Shown here: one piece after another, positions 1-12,779 of the stretch | Position numbering within the stretch: position 1 is the stretch's first letter | Layout: every line of letters begins with the position of its first letter | DNA from: Monosiga brevicollis MX1 | Lineage: Eukaryota; Opisthokonta; Choanoflagellata; Craspedida; Salpingoecidae | NCBI RefSeq assembly: GCF_000002865.3 | Contig: NW_001865043.1 | Location: 1,347,742 to 1,411,741 of the forward strand | DNA length: 64,000 nt | Direction of reading: 5' to 3' | Position numbers and translations under genes: made by a program | The notes under the pieces: generated by a model | Seen by the model: the letters and a program-made list of their open reading frames with translations, nothing else | Database searches by the model: none | What the model was told of the DNA's origin: nothing

Positions 1-635
1 GGGGCTTGTTGACCAGTTTGCGAGGTTCCGTTGCCACTGTCTAGGCTGGCATGGTTGTGGTGATGGGCATGGCCATGGTCGTTGTTGTTGTGGGTGTTAC
101 GACGTGGTGAGGCGGGGGCGGCGGTGGATGGGGCGTCTTCATAGTCACCAACGGCCGAGTTGACGCTGGACCGGCGTTTGCGGTAGTGTTTGCGTTTGTC
201 GGCTTCGCTCCGGCGTTGGTTGCTGGGGAGTGCATTGGGGCCAGCCACCGGGGCTGGGAGCACGATGGGCGCGTCTGTTGCGGGCGCAGAGGCCGGGGAT
301 TGGAGTTTGTCGGGAGCGTCTTTGGCTTCGACACGATTGGATTTGCCTCGGACAAATCCGCGCAGGGACTGGCGGATGCGGTCCTTTTTGGACACGGAGC
401 TACGGCGGGGCGCAGGGGTGTTGGGGCTGGGCAGGGAGCTGAGGTTGGTGTCTTCGTCGGTGAGCTGCTCCATGGCGGACATGTAGACCTCGGTGGCGTC
501 CCCATCGTCCTCTTCGTCCGCGCTCACTTCAGCAGCGCGTACGTTGAGATCCCAGAAGCAGTGGGCCACATTGTTCGTTCCACCACAGTCGGTGCAGTTG
601 CAGTTTCCCACGGCGCGTCCGAGCACCAGCGCCAT
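1..635 (-). CDS. uncharacterised protein, 5' part (runs off the window)
   Basis: The frame opens at an ATG in a strong context (AACACCATGG) at 635, with an in-frame TGA about 20 nt upstream, and stays open to base 1, giving roughly 211 residues. The N-terminus has a small cysteine cluster (NCNCTDCGGTNNVAHC, residues about 11-26), followed by an acidic stretch (ADEEDDGD). The rest is polar and probably disordered: Ser/Pro-rich segments, basic patches (RRSSVSKKDR, KRKHYRKRRS) and a His/Asn-rich end. The charged composition and synonymous third positions favour this frame over the others on either strand. The cysteine spacing slightly recalls the start of an ArfGAP zinc finger, but the rest of that domain is not visible. 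No function can be assigned. The 3' end and any introns lie outside the window. Confidence 0.6.
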   Translation of the reverse strand, partial: MALVLGRAVGNCNCTDCGGTNNVAHCFWDLNVRAAEVSADEEDDGDATEVYMSAMEQLTDEDTNLSSLPSPNTPAPRRSSVSKKDRIRQSLRGFVRGKSNRVEAKDAPDKLQSPASAPATDAPIVLPAPVAGPNALPSNQRRSEADKRKHYRKRRSSVNSAVGDYEDAPSTAAPASPRRNTHNNNDHGHAHHHNHASLDSGNGTSQTGQQA

Positions 636-2870
<2,235 letters not shown>

Positions 2871-4592
2871 ATGACGCAGCCTAATGATAAAGTTCAATCG
2901 AACATCCCCTTTGACCATGACCTCGGGTTACAAGCGTGCGACATGTTGCTGGATGAGTCAAGTGGACGGGTTGACTTTACACACGATGAGTTCACCCGTT
3001 TGCCGTCATACACCACGGAGCAAGCCAGTATTGCTTCTGAACTGAACCTGGCGGGGCCTCTCGCGGCGAGTCGAGAGAAGCTGCGACCCACGCTTCCACA
3101 AGGCACATCGCACTTTCTCAATCCTGCGAAAACATCATTTTCTGCCGTTGACGTTCCCACCCAACGATTTAATAGCAACGCCTCGTTCGCGAAAAAGGAC
3201 CCCACCACCCAGCACAGGCACGGCGCCGATTCTGATGCAAGTCTTACATGCTCAAGCGATGAAGCAGAGGACGACGAAATGCAGGACGCAGGTCAACCAA
3301 GTGCCAAACGTACACACGTCATGACAAACCCTAGCTCGCATGGCCCTTTCACCAAACCCTTTGATCGGACAGCACTGCCCGACATGCGCATTTCAAATCT
3401 GAATGAGTTTGTCAACTCGCTCAGCAACAAAGACTTGGTCGATCAGTTTGATTCGGAGTTTATTCTCTGGGACATCATCCGCTGCAATCCCCACGCCTTT
3501 TCGCTTTGCCCCGATACTGAGGCTCCAGTTTACGTTCTGCTTGACCGCGACGTGACTTACGCCCTCGAGATTCTGTTCTTTAAAGGGGTGACCAGTGCCT
3601 TCTTTGAAGAGATGACGGGCGTCAATCTGCGCTTTGCCTTCCAAGAATCAGATACCACTTTCGATGGACCCGATGTTTTGCCAGCTGCGCAAGAAATGCC
3701 CAACGCGAAGTTGGGTGAGGCGACTTCATCAAACACATTGACGACGGCAACGACATCCACGACCTCCATCGCTCAGGAAATTCCTTGCCCGCACTGCCAG
3801 CCAGCGCCTGAACGCTCCAATCCGGCTGCCAAAACCATCCGGAACGTCTTTGTCAAGTTTGCCCACAACCAACCAAACGGTCACATCCTTATCGTCGTGA
3901 ACAACGAGACCGGGGCTCACGTCAAGTACGAGCTTCGAAGGCGTGGTCGTCCGCTTACAAATCAAAGCCATTCTGTCATCCCTTTTACTGCCAACAAACC
4001 CTACGCACCCCACGAAAAGGTGGTGGTGGCTCCTGGGGTCATTCAGCACACGCTGAGGCACGGCAAGTCCCAGGCCATGTCCGAGTTTGCCGAACATCAC
4101 TTTTCGTACGCTTTTACCCAGTTTGTGGTCATGTTTCCGGGCATTCGTCGACCTCGCCCTGTGGTCATTGCTTATTGGCAAAACGCCCACCTTGAAAAGC
4201 AGTTTGATGATTTCCGTCATCAACTTGAGCGCCAGGGTCGCAGCGTGCATGAGCTGCGCGTGTTTCACGGCTCAAAGCTCGAGAACATTCAGCACATCAT
4301 GATGCATGGCTTCAAGGTCGGCGGTGACGGGGTTGAGTCCACCAACGGCGCCCGGCATGGTGCGGGGATTTACACGGCCACCGGTCCTCATACTCCCATG
4401 TGGTATTCGCAACATTCACGAGCCATGATCATGTGTCGCGCCCTTATCGGTGCCCGCGGTCCTACTCATGACTCGATAGCTCCAGACGGCGACCAAGTGG
4501 ACTGCTGGTCACCCCCAGGCAATGAGGGTGACTGGTATGTTTTTCGCAACAGTGCCGCTCTTCTTCCCCAATACGTCATCCATTACACATAG
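2871..4592 (+). CDS. PARP catalytic-domain protein, intronless
   Basis: A single uninterrupted frame of 573 residues encodes a probable ADP-ribosyltransferase. The N-terminal half is polar and likely disordered, with an acidic patch (DEAEDDEMQD). A globular middle (about 175-270) is not recognised. The C-terminal 150 residues carry the PARP signature: VFHGSKLENIQHIMMHGF with the NAD-binding His near residue 466, GAGIYTA near 497-503, a Tyr in MWYS near 512, a Cys-containing helix, and LPQYVIHY at the very end. The residue aligning with the catalytic Glu of PARP1, just before YVFRN, reads as Asp or Trp rather than Glu. By family knowledge that favours mono-ADP-ribosylation or lost polymer synthesis (inference). 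No zinc fingers, WGR or WWE domain were seen. The lack of introns is unusual here and could mean retrocopying or gain from another source. Confidence 0.85.
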   Translation: MTQPNDKVQSNIPFDHDLGLQACDMLLDESSGRVDFTHDEFTRLPSYTTEQASIASELNLAGPLAASREKLRPTLPQGTSHFLNPAKTSFSAVDVPTQRFNSNASFAKKDPTTQHRHGADSDASLTCSSDEAEDDEMQDAGQPSAKRTHVMTNPSSHGPFTKPFDRTALPDMRISNLNEFVNSLSNKDLVDQFDSEFILWDIIRCNPHAFSLCPDTEAPVYVLLDRDVTYALEILFFKGVTSAFFEEMTGVNLRFAFQESDTTFDGPDVLPAAQEMPNAKLGEATSSNTLTTATTSTTSIAQEIPCPHCQPAPERSNPAAKTIRNVFVKFAHNQPNGHILIVVNNETGAHVKYELRRRGRPLTNQSHSVIPFTANKPYAPHEKVVVAPGVIQHTLRHGKSQAMSEFAEHHFSYAFTQFVVMFPGIRRPRPVVIAYWQNAHLEKQFDDFRHQLERQGRSVHELRVFHGSKLENIQHIMMHGFKVGGDGVESTNGARHGAGIYTATGPHTPMWYSQHSRAMIMCRALIGARGPTHDSIAPDGDQVDCWSPPGNEGDWYVFRNSAALLPQYVIHYT

Positions 4593-5860
4593 CTGATGTT
4601 CCTTTGTTGCACCGACTGTGCCACTTTTATCGCAACCTACACGACGAGTCCTCAGGGCTCTAGTGGAACTGCATCTCCAGGAGACGATGCGCATCATTTT
4701 GGTACTTTGGCATCAGGCCACCTAAGTTTGAGAGATAACTGAATGACTGACATTTGCAAAATCGCACCCTTTGGTTTTTCTTTAACATGTAAAAAGCTCT
4801 TTGAGAGTAGGCGCATGCTCATGAGCGATGCCAAGCTACTCTCATGCCAACTAATTGACAATGATGATGGACACGGATTCGACTTGAACACGCATAACGT
4901 TCGAGTGAGTGGCATTCTTACAAGCATGGCATTCTTACAAGCATGGCATTTGAGTTTTATTGATGCGTTTTGGACCATGCTAGTGCCGAGTCCGAAACCC
5001 GTCTTCTTGTGAGTCCGCCTCATCCAATGCATACGGCCTACTGCTTGTCAACATAGGAAATCAAAACAGACGATGGTAGCCACGCAAGCTTGACATTCCC
5101 AAAATTCTCTGATGTTTGCTGATCCCATTGGCCCGTTGCTTTTCCTGGTGGCGTCGGCGTCGAAACAGCTGACGGCAGGCAATCTTGATAATGAGCTTCC
5201 CCCTCCCCCGAGTTCACAAGTCCATCAGTGATGGTGCAAACCGTGAGCGTTTTCAAAAGCATCCAACGTTGTTGTCGTAAAATACCGTGTTATCGCTGCT
5301 ATCAAGCGAACCTGAGCATAATGCCATGTAGTAATCTATCAGGTCAACGATGCACCACGAGAGAGACAGAGAGAGAGAGAGATCAAGAGAGAGATCGAGA
5401 GAGAGATCAAGAGAGAGATCAAGAGAGAGAGAAACAGAGAGAGAAACAGAGAGAGAAACAGAGAGAGAAACAGAGAGAGAAACAGAGAGAGAAACAGAGA
5501 GAGACAGAGAGCGATCAAGAGAGAGAGAGGGCGAGAGAGTGAGCGAGAGAGAGATCAAGAGAGGGAGAAGATCAAGACAGAGAGAAGATCAAGAGAGAGA
5601 GAGGAGAGTTCAAGACTCGATCAAGAGAGTTGTTGTGTTTTGCTGTGCATTCATGTTCATGTACATGGGGTAATTTTCTTCGATCTTGACATTTTGATTG
5701 CAAAAAGTAAAATAGAAAAAAGTCAGTGGCTCTGTGTGTGTGTCGGAGAGAAAGGGCAGCGGGGAGCTTGAGCTTGAGCTGGTAGGGGGATGAATGCTCA
5801 GTGGCTCGCAAGTTGAGTCTCATTGGTGTTGGGGTGTAGGTCTTTGTGCCAACCATTACG
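4593..5860. repeat. tandem-gene intergenic region with GA-rich array
   Basis: Lies between two plus-strand genes. A perfect 17-bp direct repeat (GGCATTCTTACAAGCAT) occurs at 4911-4927 and 4928-4944, with the start of a third unit after it. A purine array covers about 5355-5610, mixing GATCAAGAGAGA units with about six GAGAGAAACA decamers near 5425-5505. No gene was found. Confidence 0.7.
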
Positions 5861-5998
5861 ATGGAAGTGGTCAGCCGCGATTTTCACGTGCCCTCGCTTG
5901 ACGAGGTGGCGGGCGGTAGGTGCATCCGGTGGCGTCCCTCCCTGCCCCCCGCTTTTTTTCTTTGCCGCGATCTTTGTGCTCTCGCTGCGCTGGCGTGT

Positions 5999-6081
<83 letters not shown>

Positions 6082-7892
6082 CTTGATTGGCCCTCGATCA
6101 CTTCTGATCCGATCTGGTGAACTGCTTGGTGCCAACAGTTTTTGAGGCAGGGCTCCGGGCCAATTTCGCCACGGCCACGGCCTCGGTGGTCGACTGCCCG
6201 GATCTGACCCAGGCGCCCTTTCATCTGGCCTCCGAGGGTATGTGTTCTCGCCTTGGACCCTGTTCAGCTTGCCTCAAACGCTAAAGGACCTCATGCGCCT
6301 GCTCTTTAGGCATCTGCGGTAGCCCACGCCTGGCCGATGTGGGTGGCGTGCCCAATCTCGTGCCTCTGGTCAACCGTGACAAGGTCAGTTTGCCTTCAAA
6401 GTTTGGCCGCTGACTCCCATAGTTGACTGACAAATAGCCTGCCGTGAGTAGCTCACTTTCTGTTTGTACCCATTGTCGATCGTGATCACCATAGGTGTAC
6501 AACTTTGTCGATGTTGCCAAGCAAATCGACCTGCCCGGCGCGTTTTTCCTAGGTGCTGGCGCGGGCTCCTCCCGTTTGGCTGGCGTCAACTGCGAAATGA
6601 TGCCCAACACCCACATTGCCACGCATACCATCAAGAGCTACTTTGCCAAGGTAGATCCAGAGGTGCGTGCTACAACATCCCCCTGTCCACACCATCCCAG
6701 CCCCAATCCTGGAAAGACACGCTGCACATGCCAGTCCTTAAGTCACATGCCAAGAAAAGACGGACATTGCCGGCTAAGCAGTGTCGCTGTGCTGGGACCA
6801 AAAAGCCGCTCTCATTGGCTGGCGCGCAATACTTAGGATGGTTCCATGGTCTTGAACCCCTACTCTTCCAATGAGTTTGGTCTTCTCGGCAACTTTCTTG
6901 CATCTGAAGGTCGCCCTGGCAAGGCACGTGCTACCGTTGGTGTCTGCACGCACCGTACCGGCTGACTCACTCATTTGCTCAGCCAGCTAATTTTGCCCAA
7001 CTGTACTTGAGGCTAACTGGCCTTGTCATTACGCCCACAGGTGATCAAGGTGGAGGCCGAGACACGCACCGGCGATAAAAACTTTGTGACCTGCATGCGC
7101 GAAGCATTGCATGCCCACTTTGGTGATGCCATGGTATGCCTTAGCTTAGTTTCATAGACAGCCCGCGGCCCCCTTCCTCCGCTGATTTATATTCCCATTG
7201 ATGTTCGATCCAACCCTCATCTTCATTCCGGCGGTTCATGCTGATCGTCAGCCCGTGGCCATTGGCGGCTCCTTCGTCATCGAGGCCGGCAATGCCAAGC
7301 TTCACGTGATGGTGGGTCCACCAACGTTGACCTGCATTCGGTGATTTTTAACCGATTTTGGTGTCTATCTTTACCCCCGCTTGCTCACCTTCCGGTACCC
7401 GCTAATGCTTGCTTCGCAGCCTGACTTCAGCAAAACACCGCTCCAGTCTGATGATGAAGTGGCACAATGGCTCAAGTTCTACGAATGCCAGCCACCGCTC
7501 ACTTGCCTCTCTGTCTTTGTCTCTCATGATCCCGTAAGCACGATCGGCCCTCCCAGCTCTGGCCGAAGCTCCTTCTTGGTGCTTTGATGCTCAAAAGGGT
7601 GTACCAATTGGTCGTTTATCATAGGGCATGGACTTGCGAGTGGACCACACGCACTGCTTTTCCCAGCACGGCCAAGGCGGTCACTACCATTACGACGTGA
7701 CTCCGAAGGCAGTTAAATACACGGGATACTTTGTGGTTGCGGAAAAGGTGTTTCGTGTTGACGCACCCAAAGAGACGCACACCGTAAGCATGATCGCATT
7801 GTGTGTGGCCCAGGTTCGGCGACCAGACGCTGATTCCCGCTCAACCCACCACCTCCTTTGCTAATTTTCTGCGCTAGATTGGCCGTGACTGA
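5861..7892 (+). CDS. C11orf54/DUF1907-family ester hydrolase
   Basis: Ten exons join in phase into a protein matching human C11orf54 (PTD012) from end to end, a zinc-dependent hydrolase active on simple esters. Exons are about 5861-5915, 6139-6237, 6310-6383, 6495-6661, 6837-6923, 7041-7133, 7252-7311, 7420-7533, 7625-7783 and 7878-7892. Diagnostic stretches are DFHVPSLDEVAG, SVVDCPDLT, PGAFFLGAGAG, FVTCMREAL and the metal-binding HTHCFSQHGQGGHYHYD, where the family's three His ligands are present. It ends with ETHTIGRD like the human protein. The ATG at 5861 fits the human N-terminus. Intron 1 contains a (GT)n tract (about 6006-6079). The intron after 6923 begins with GC, not GT. Localisation is not evident from sequence. 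Confidence 0.95.
6006..6079 (+). repeat. (GT)n microsatellite in intron 1
   Basis: A nearly pure GT dinucleotide run of more than 70 bases lies inside the first intron of the C11orf54-like gene, between the donor at 5916 and the acceptor before 6139. Confidence 0.95.
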
Positions 7893-8224
7893 AGAACAAA
7901 CACAAGCCTGTCGCACTGACAGGATCATCAGCACGCATGCCTTGTGCATCAGGGGTCATCATCACGTTCCGGGACGCAGGCAGGCGCACGGCTTGCACAA
8001 GATATCACGAGCTGGTCGTGTGAATAATTACACTCAGCAACAGTGCTTTTTGCTTATTGATCCTCTTGCAGGACGTAACGGGCTCTTGGCCGGTAGCACG
8101 GCAAGGCTAGCATGTCGAATCGAGTACTTTTCCATGAGAAGCTCGCTATCACCTCGCTCAACTTTCCTTCTTTTCTCCTCAGCTCTCCCGGCTATTTGTA
8201 CCTCCACCCCTCTTATCAAGCAAG

Positions 8225-11200
8225 TCACGTACCGTCCAGCCCCACACCACGCACACGCATCATCTCTTGCACTTCTTCAAGCGACTTGCCTTTGGTTTCT
8301 GGGACAACAACTGAACGAAAAGAACGCCAAAATGAGTCGAGTAGGCACGTCCCGGCGCCGCAGACGCCAGCATCTTACCAAGCACAAAGAAAAAGGCCAG
8401 CACACCAATCGCCGCATACAAGAAAAAAGTGCCCGAGAAACCAATGCCGTCTGATTGCGCATTGCAGGCATGGGGATAGCGTGAGATGAGCAGCACACCC
8501 TCTCAACGCAAGGTTGAGGCTCAGTCTTATTGCTGACGTTGGTGTGGCCAGTGGATCCATCCATTGATGCGCGCGCAGACATGAACAAGTCAACCAACCC
8601 ATGAGGCTCAGAAAGGTGAGGGACACGAGAAGATTGCCCAGCCAGTTGAACACGGTGGCGATGGACACGGCGCGACCGCGCACGTCATCTGGAAACAGCT
8701 CGGATAATACCAGCCAAGAAACAGGACCATAGCTATCATCAGCCAGAATTGCATTTAGTCAGGTATCAAGAGCCAAGGTCAAATGAGACTCGAGCTCGGT
8801 GGTTCCAAAAGGCGCAAAGGTCAATCTTGCTTCTTCCCTCGACTTCCTCTCTTTCATAAAAGCGTAGCCGTCCATACCTGAATGCATATGCAATGACAAA
8901 TACCAGCATGCACAGAAGCGAGGTCCATTTCACGGCCGGTGAATCATATTCGGCCTGTTCCCCAATCCCTGCTGGTTTGGGTTGATGGGAGGCGCGCCTA
9001 AATGACGGGCAGATAAGAATGAAGCGTCAAGTCTGTCAATGCGATGATAATGGTCGAGCTGCGCATCGCAAAGCAAACGTGCGGTTTCGACACGAGTTCA
9101 CGAGAAGTGCAGCATCCCGAGCCCGCGAAAGCCAGGACCAGCACATTTGTCGATGCTTCTTCTACCTGGGCAGCCGAGCTGAAGCCATATCAAAACTGGC
9201 CGATCCGTTCCAGCCGGGCTCATTCCAACAGGTTGCGGCCTTTGGCAGCACAACGTGCCCGTACAGTGCGTGGCTAGCCCAGTCTCGCCGATCAACGGTT
9301 GAAGCGTTAGTCGCGTTGGTGTACGTTGTGTTGGGCTAGCCATAATGCGAGCGAGTAGGTGAGCTCAAATTATTGCCTGCAGAGTGAGGGTGCCGGCGTA
9401 CCATTCCTCTCTGCCTGAACCAAAACAAAGAAGAAGAAAAACGGAGGAATTGTTCTTACTTCGGTTGTAATCATGGTGGCCGAGGCCGTGACTGAAGCAA
9501 GCACGACCAGGCTCAGCACCATGAGGACAGTCCCAATCAGCAAGAGCATTCGCCGGCCTGATAAACATGGTTGCGGCGAGTCAATAAGAGACAATTGTAC
9601 CAAAAACGTCACAACGCGCGAGTAAGCTGCTGCTTGTTGTTCCTACCTAGCCGGTCAACCTTGACCAGTGCCACGGCCGTGGCGAGTACCTTGACGATGC
9701 CAATGATCATGTTAGCCAGCGTTGCAGCACGGTCTGAGGCAAAACCGGCGGCCTTGAAGAGGGTAGAGCCGTAGTATAGCACTGTCGGTTGACCTGCAAT
9801 AAAGTCATGGTACCGTTTGCATCACACGGTAGAGCAATCGTCAGGCACCGCCGTGAAACATGTTCGGGTGGTCCATGGGAGGCAGGTGGAGGACACACCT
9901 GTAAACTGCTGGAGCAGGGTGAGAGCACAACCGATCAAGAGGCACTTGCGCAAGATGGGGTCGGTGAGCAGCGCGCTCAGTGAGACCTTGCTTTGCTGTT
10001 CGTTTGCCGTCTCGATGATCTGTGCAGTGGGCACGTGGAAGAAGATGACGCACAGTGCTCTTGTTGAGCGCACAGCTCGAGTCACACAAATTCTGAAAAA
10101 GAGGTACTGACCTTGATTTCTTCCCCAATATCATGCGACGAAGGGCGTAGCATTCGAAGAGCCGCTACCGCCTATCAGGGGATGGGCCAGAAGAAGGGTG
10201 GGTGTGCGTGGTGAATGAATCTCATAAATGCCTTGCTGCCAAATGTGCGAGCGCCGGCTTGCCATGCCATCAAACGGAACAAGTTGGCACGCCACGTACT
10301 TCTTCTCGGTGACCCCTTAGCAACAGCCAACGCGGCGAGCGGGGGAGAAAGAGCATGCCCACGCCTTGAATGATTGCCGGCACAATGCTGATACCGAACA
10401 TGTACCTGTAGAAGGAGCCAAATGGAGAACGGCTTGCTATCACAAGGCTTTCATTCATCAAGCATCTCGCAACGCATTCCGACATGGTGCCATATCATAC
10501 CGCCATCCCTCTCGGGTATCAATGAGGGCGTAGTTGATAATGTAGCTAACGAGAATGCCAAGCGTGATGCCCATTTCGTTCAAGCTCACGAGAGCTCCCC
10601 GTGATTGAGCAGGCGCAATCTCACTGATGTAGATCACCTAAAAGTATGTGGCGGTGGTTTTTACAAATGAACAAATGCATCCTTCACCGTGGCTCACCAG
10701 CCTTGGGATATCTGACATGAACCCGCACCTCGGAGACGGCACTCAGGCTCACAGCAAAACCGACAACCACTCGACCAAAGTACAGAGTTCCAAGATTGTT
10801 TGAAGCGGCCAAGATGATGGCTCCGAGGGCAAATACGGCCTATCAGAAGATGGTGTACGTAGTCACCAAGGTGTGAGAGCTGTTCGTCGCCGGTCCAAGC
10901 TCAAAGGTGTGAAAAGGAAGCAACCACCACAAACCGCGTTCACAACGATCACAGTGCGCCGGCCGCCCCAATCGACGATAAAGCCACCTGGAATATGCCC
11001 CGGTGATACAGGTCAGCGCCAAGCGAACGAAACAGTTTCACCTTTGGGCGCAGCGATGGGTCCTGCGAGGTGCAAGGGCGCGTGCTGATCATACCAACAA
11101 GCGAGGCTATGATGGCGCCAACCAGCATGAGGCTGACAACGAGTTCCTAATTGTTAGGTATCGGCAAGACCAGTATCAGGTGGTCATACAAGAGGGTGGG

Positions 11201-11869
11201 GACACGATCACAGGCGGAAGCAAGGCACGGTGCGAGCCCGGGATGAGTAGGATGAACCTCTTGGAGATCGGTCAGCGTGTATTTTTCATCCAACTGCAAC
11301 AGAGCACCCGAGATGATGCCAATGTCATAGCTGGCAATGAGCGCCAAAGGCAATCAGGTCTGGGGTGAGTCTGGCCAGCAAACTCAAAAATGTGGCAGGC
11401 CATGAAAGAGCATACGTCATGCTCAGCTCACCCAAAAAGAAAGCCACCCAGGCCAGCCATGAGGGCTGCCAGGATGAGGAGACGATTAGTCGCACTGCTT
11501 GAAGCAGGGTCTTCCACCTAATCAAACAGGATAGGGGCTGGGTGAGCGGAGCTATGGCAAGCCGCTTGGGTTTGGCGTACAAAACGGACGTACCGGCAGT
11601 AAATCAGCGCAGGGGTCTGGTTGCGATGCCACATCTGTGCTCGCATCGTCATGGGTAGCATCTGCGCCAAATGGCTCATCGGGCTGAAGGTGGCGCCAGT
11701 CAGCGAGGTCACCAGGAGATATTGGGCCATCATCTTGGTTAGACCCTGCCAAGAGCAGTCCCAGGTGTGAGTGCACACCCATTGCAACATGAGTTGATCC
11801 AACCAGGCACACGTGGGGTGGGGTGCTCAACTTACGCACAAGTACTTCATACCGCTCACCCGAAGCCAT
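8225..11869 (-). CDS. GLUT10/12-like sugar transporter (SLC2, MFS)
   Basis: About 18 short exons join in phase into a 12-helix major facilitator sugar transporter of the plasma membrane. The start ATG is at 11869; the first exons are 11836-11869, 11594-11745, 11432-11517, 11258-11330 and 11095-11146. The stop is at 8225-8227. Seen in order: GGFLFGYDIGIISGALL (TM1), a loop DWGGRRTVIV, PRSPRWLLLRGHREE, QQFTGQPTVLYYGSTLF (TM7), VDRLGRRMLLL, SYGPVSWLVLSELFP (TM10) and VPETKGKSLEE near the C-terminus. The exoplasmic loop before TM10 carries TNATNAS, a likely N-glycosylation site. QPTVLYY in TM7 and the TM9-10 loop resemble class III GLUT10/GLUT12 more than the inositol transporter SLC2A13. Glucose or a related hexose is the likely substrate (inference). 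One donor, after 11258, is weak (GTTCAT). Confidence 0.9.
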
Positions 11870-12779
11870 GGCGGATGGGCAAGAAGGAAGCGCCTACAAG
11901 GATAACTGACGCGCTGGCAATGCCAGCTCTGTTTTCCACGATTTTGTGCCTGGGAGGTTCAGCAGCCGGGTCTTGATCCCGCCTTCTTTACGCCATTTTT
12001 GAGCTCCGCTTGCTCGAGCTCCTTGTGCGCCACGGCAATTCAAGGAGCGTTTTCAGGTATCAGCAGCAGCACGAGGGCTCCCTCCTCAGAAAACAAAATA
12101 TCCAAGCCGCATCCACTGCCAGTCGTCCTTCAACCTCCGTCCCGCTTCTCCATGCACGGCCGCAGCTGTGGCGGTGACCGCACCCGTCACAAGGTCAACA
12201 ATCATGAACGGCACAGAGAGAAAGAGAGAGAGCGTGCCAGCTGCTCTCTGTGTCTGTCTCTGTGACTGTCTCTGTCTCTGTGTGTCTGTGTCCGTCTCTG
12301 TGTCTGTGTCTGTGTCTGTCTCTGTCTCTGTCTTTCTCTCTGTCTCTGTGTCTGTGTCTGTGTCTCTCTCTCTGTGTCTGTCTCTGTGTCTATCTCTGTG
12401 TCTATCTCTGTCTCTGTCTCTGTCTCTGTCTCTCTGTCCTCTCCGACCTCCCGACGAACCAGATTTTGCTGACAATAACATCTGACAAAAGTTCAGTGTT
12501 ATGTTGTGAACAACAGTTGCCAAAATTTGAATTTTTTTTTTGATTTTTTTTTTTGGCGCCGAATCAAACACCACACACACACACACACACACACACACGT
12601 CGCTCTTCGCGGCACTCGTGCCTGGTTGTCGCTCCTCATTGGTGAGACCAGCGGCCAGGGCGAGTATCAGGGCAGGTATACGGGTAGCCAGGCGCTTACC
12701 CTAGCCGTGTTCAAGCGATAAGCGGACGCAAAAGCTTGATTCAAGGAAAAAAGCTCTTGATTAAAGACGACCGGCCAAC
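11870..12779. repeat. divergent intergenic region with GTCTCT-type repeats
   Basis: Lies between the transporter (minus) and the APC7-like gene (plus). A short purine run at about 12213-12233 is followed by a pyrimidine-rich array of CTCTGT/GTCTCT units to about 12440. T-rich stretches lie at about 12530-12555, and a (CA)n tract at 12571-12598. No gene was found. Confidence 0.8.

Noticed and set aside
1-635. ArfGAP zinc finger at the N-terminus of the first gene
   Set aside because: Only the first CxDCG-like part is similar; the WASxxxG and following Cys pair are missing.
7893-8224. Extra exon or small gene between the hydrolase and the transporter
   Set aside because: No frame shows protein-like composition; the stop codons of the flanking genes are well supported, so this is a tail-to-tail spacer with no repeat tract.
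11147-11353. Reading the transporter exon from the ATG-like start MPLALIASYD
   Set aside because: The SLC2 motif needs GYD, which is formed by splicing TTTGG to CTATGAC; the extra residues are intron.
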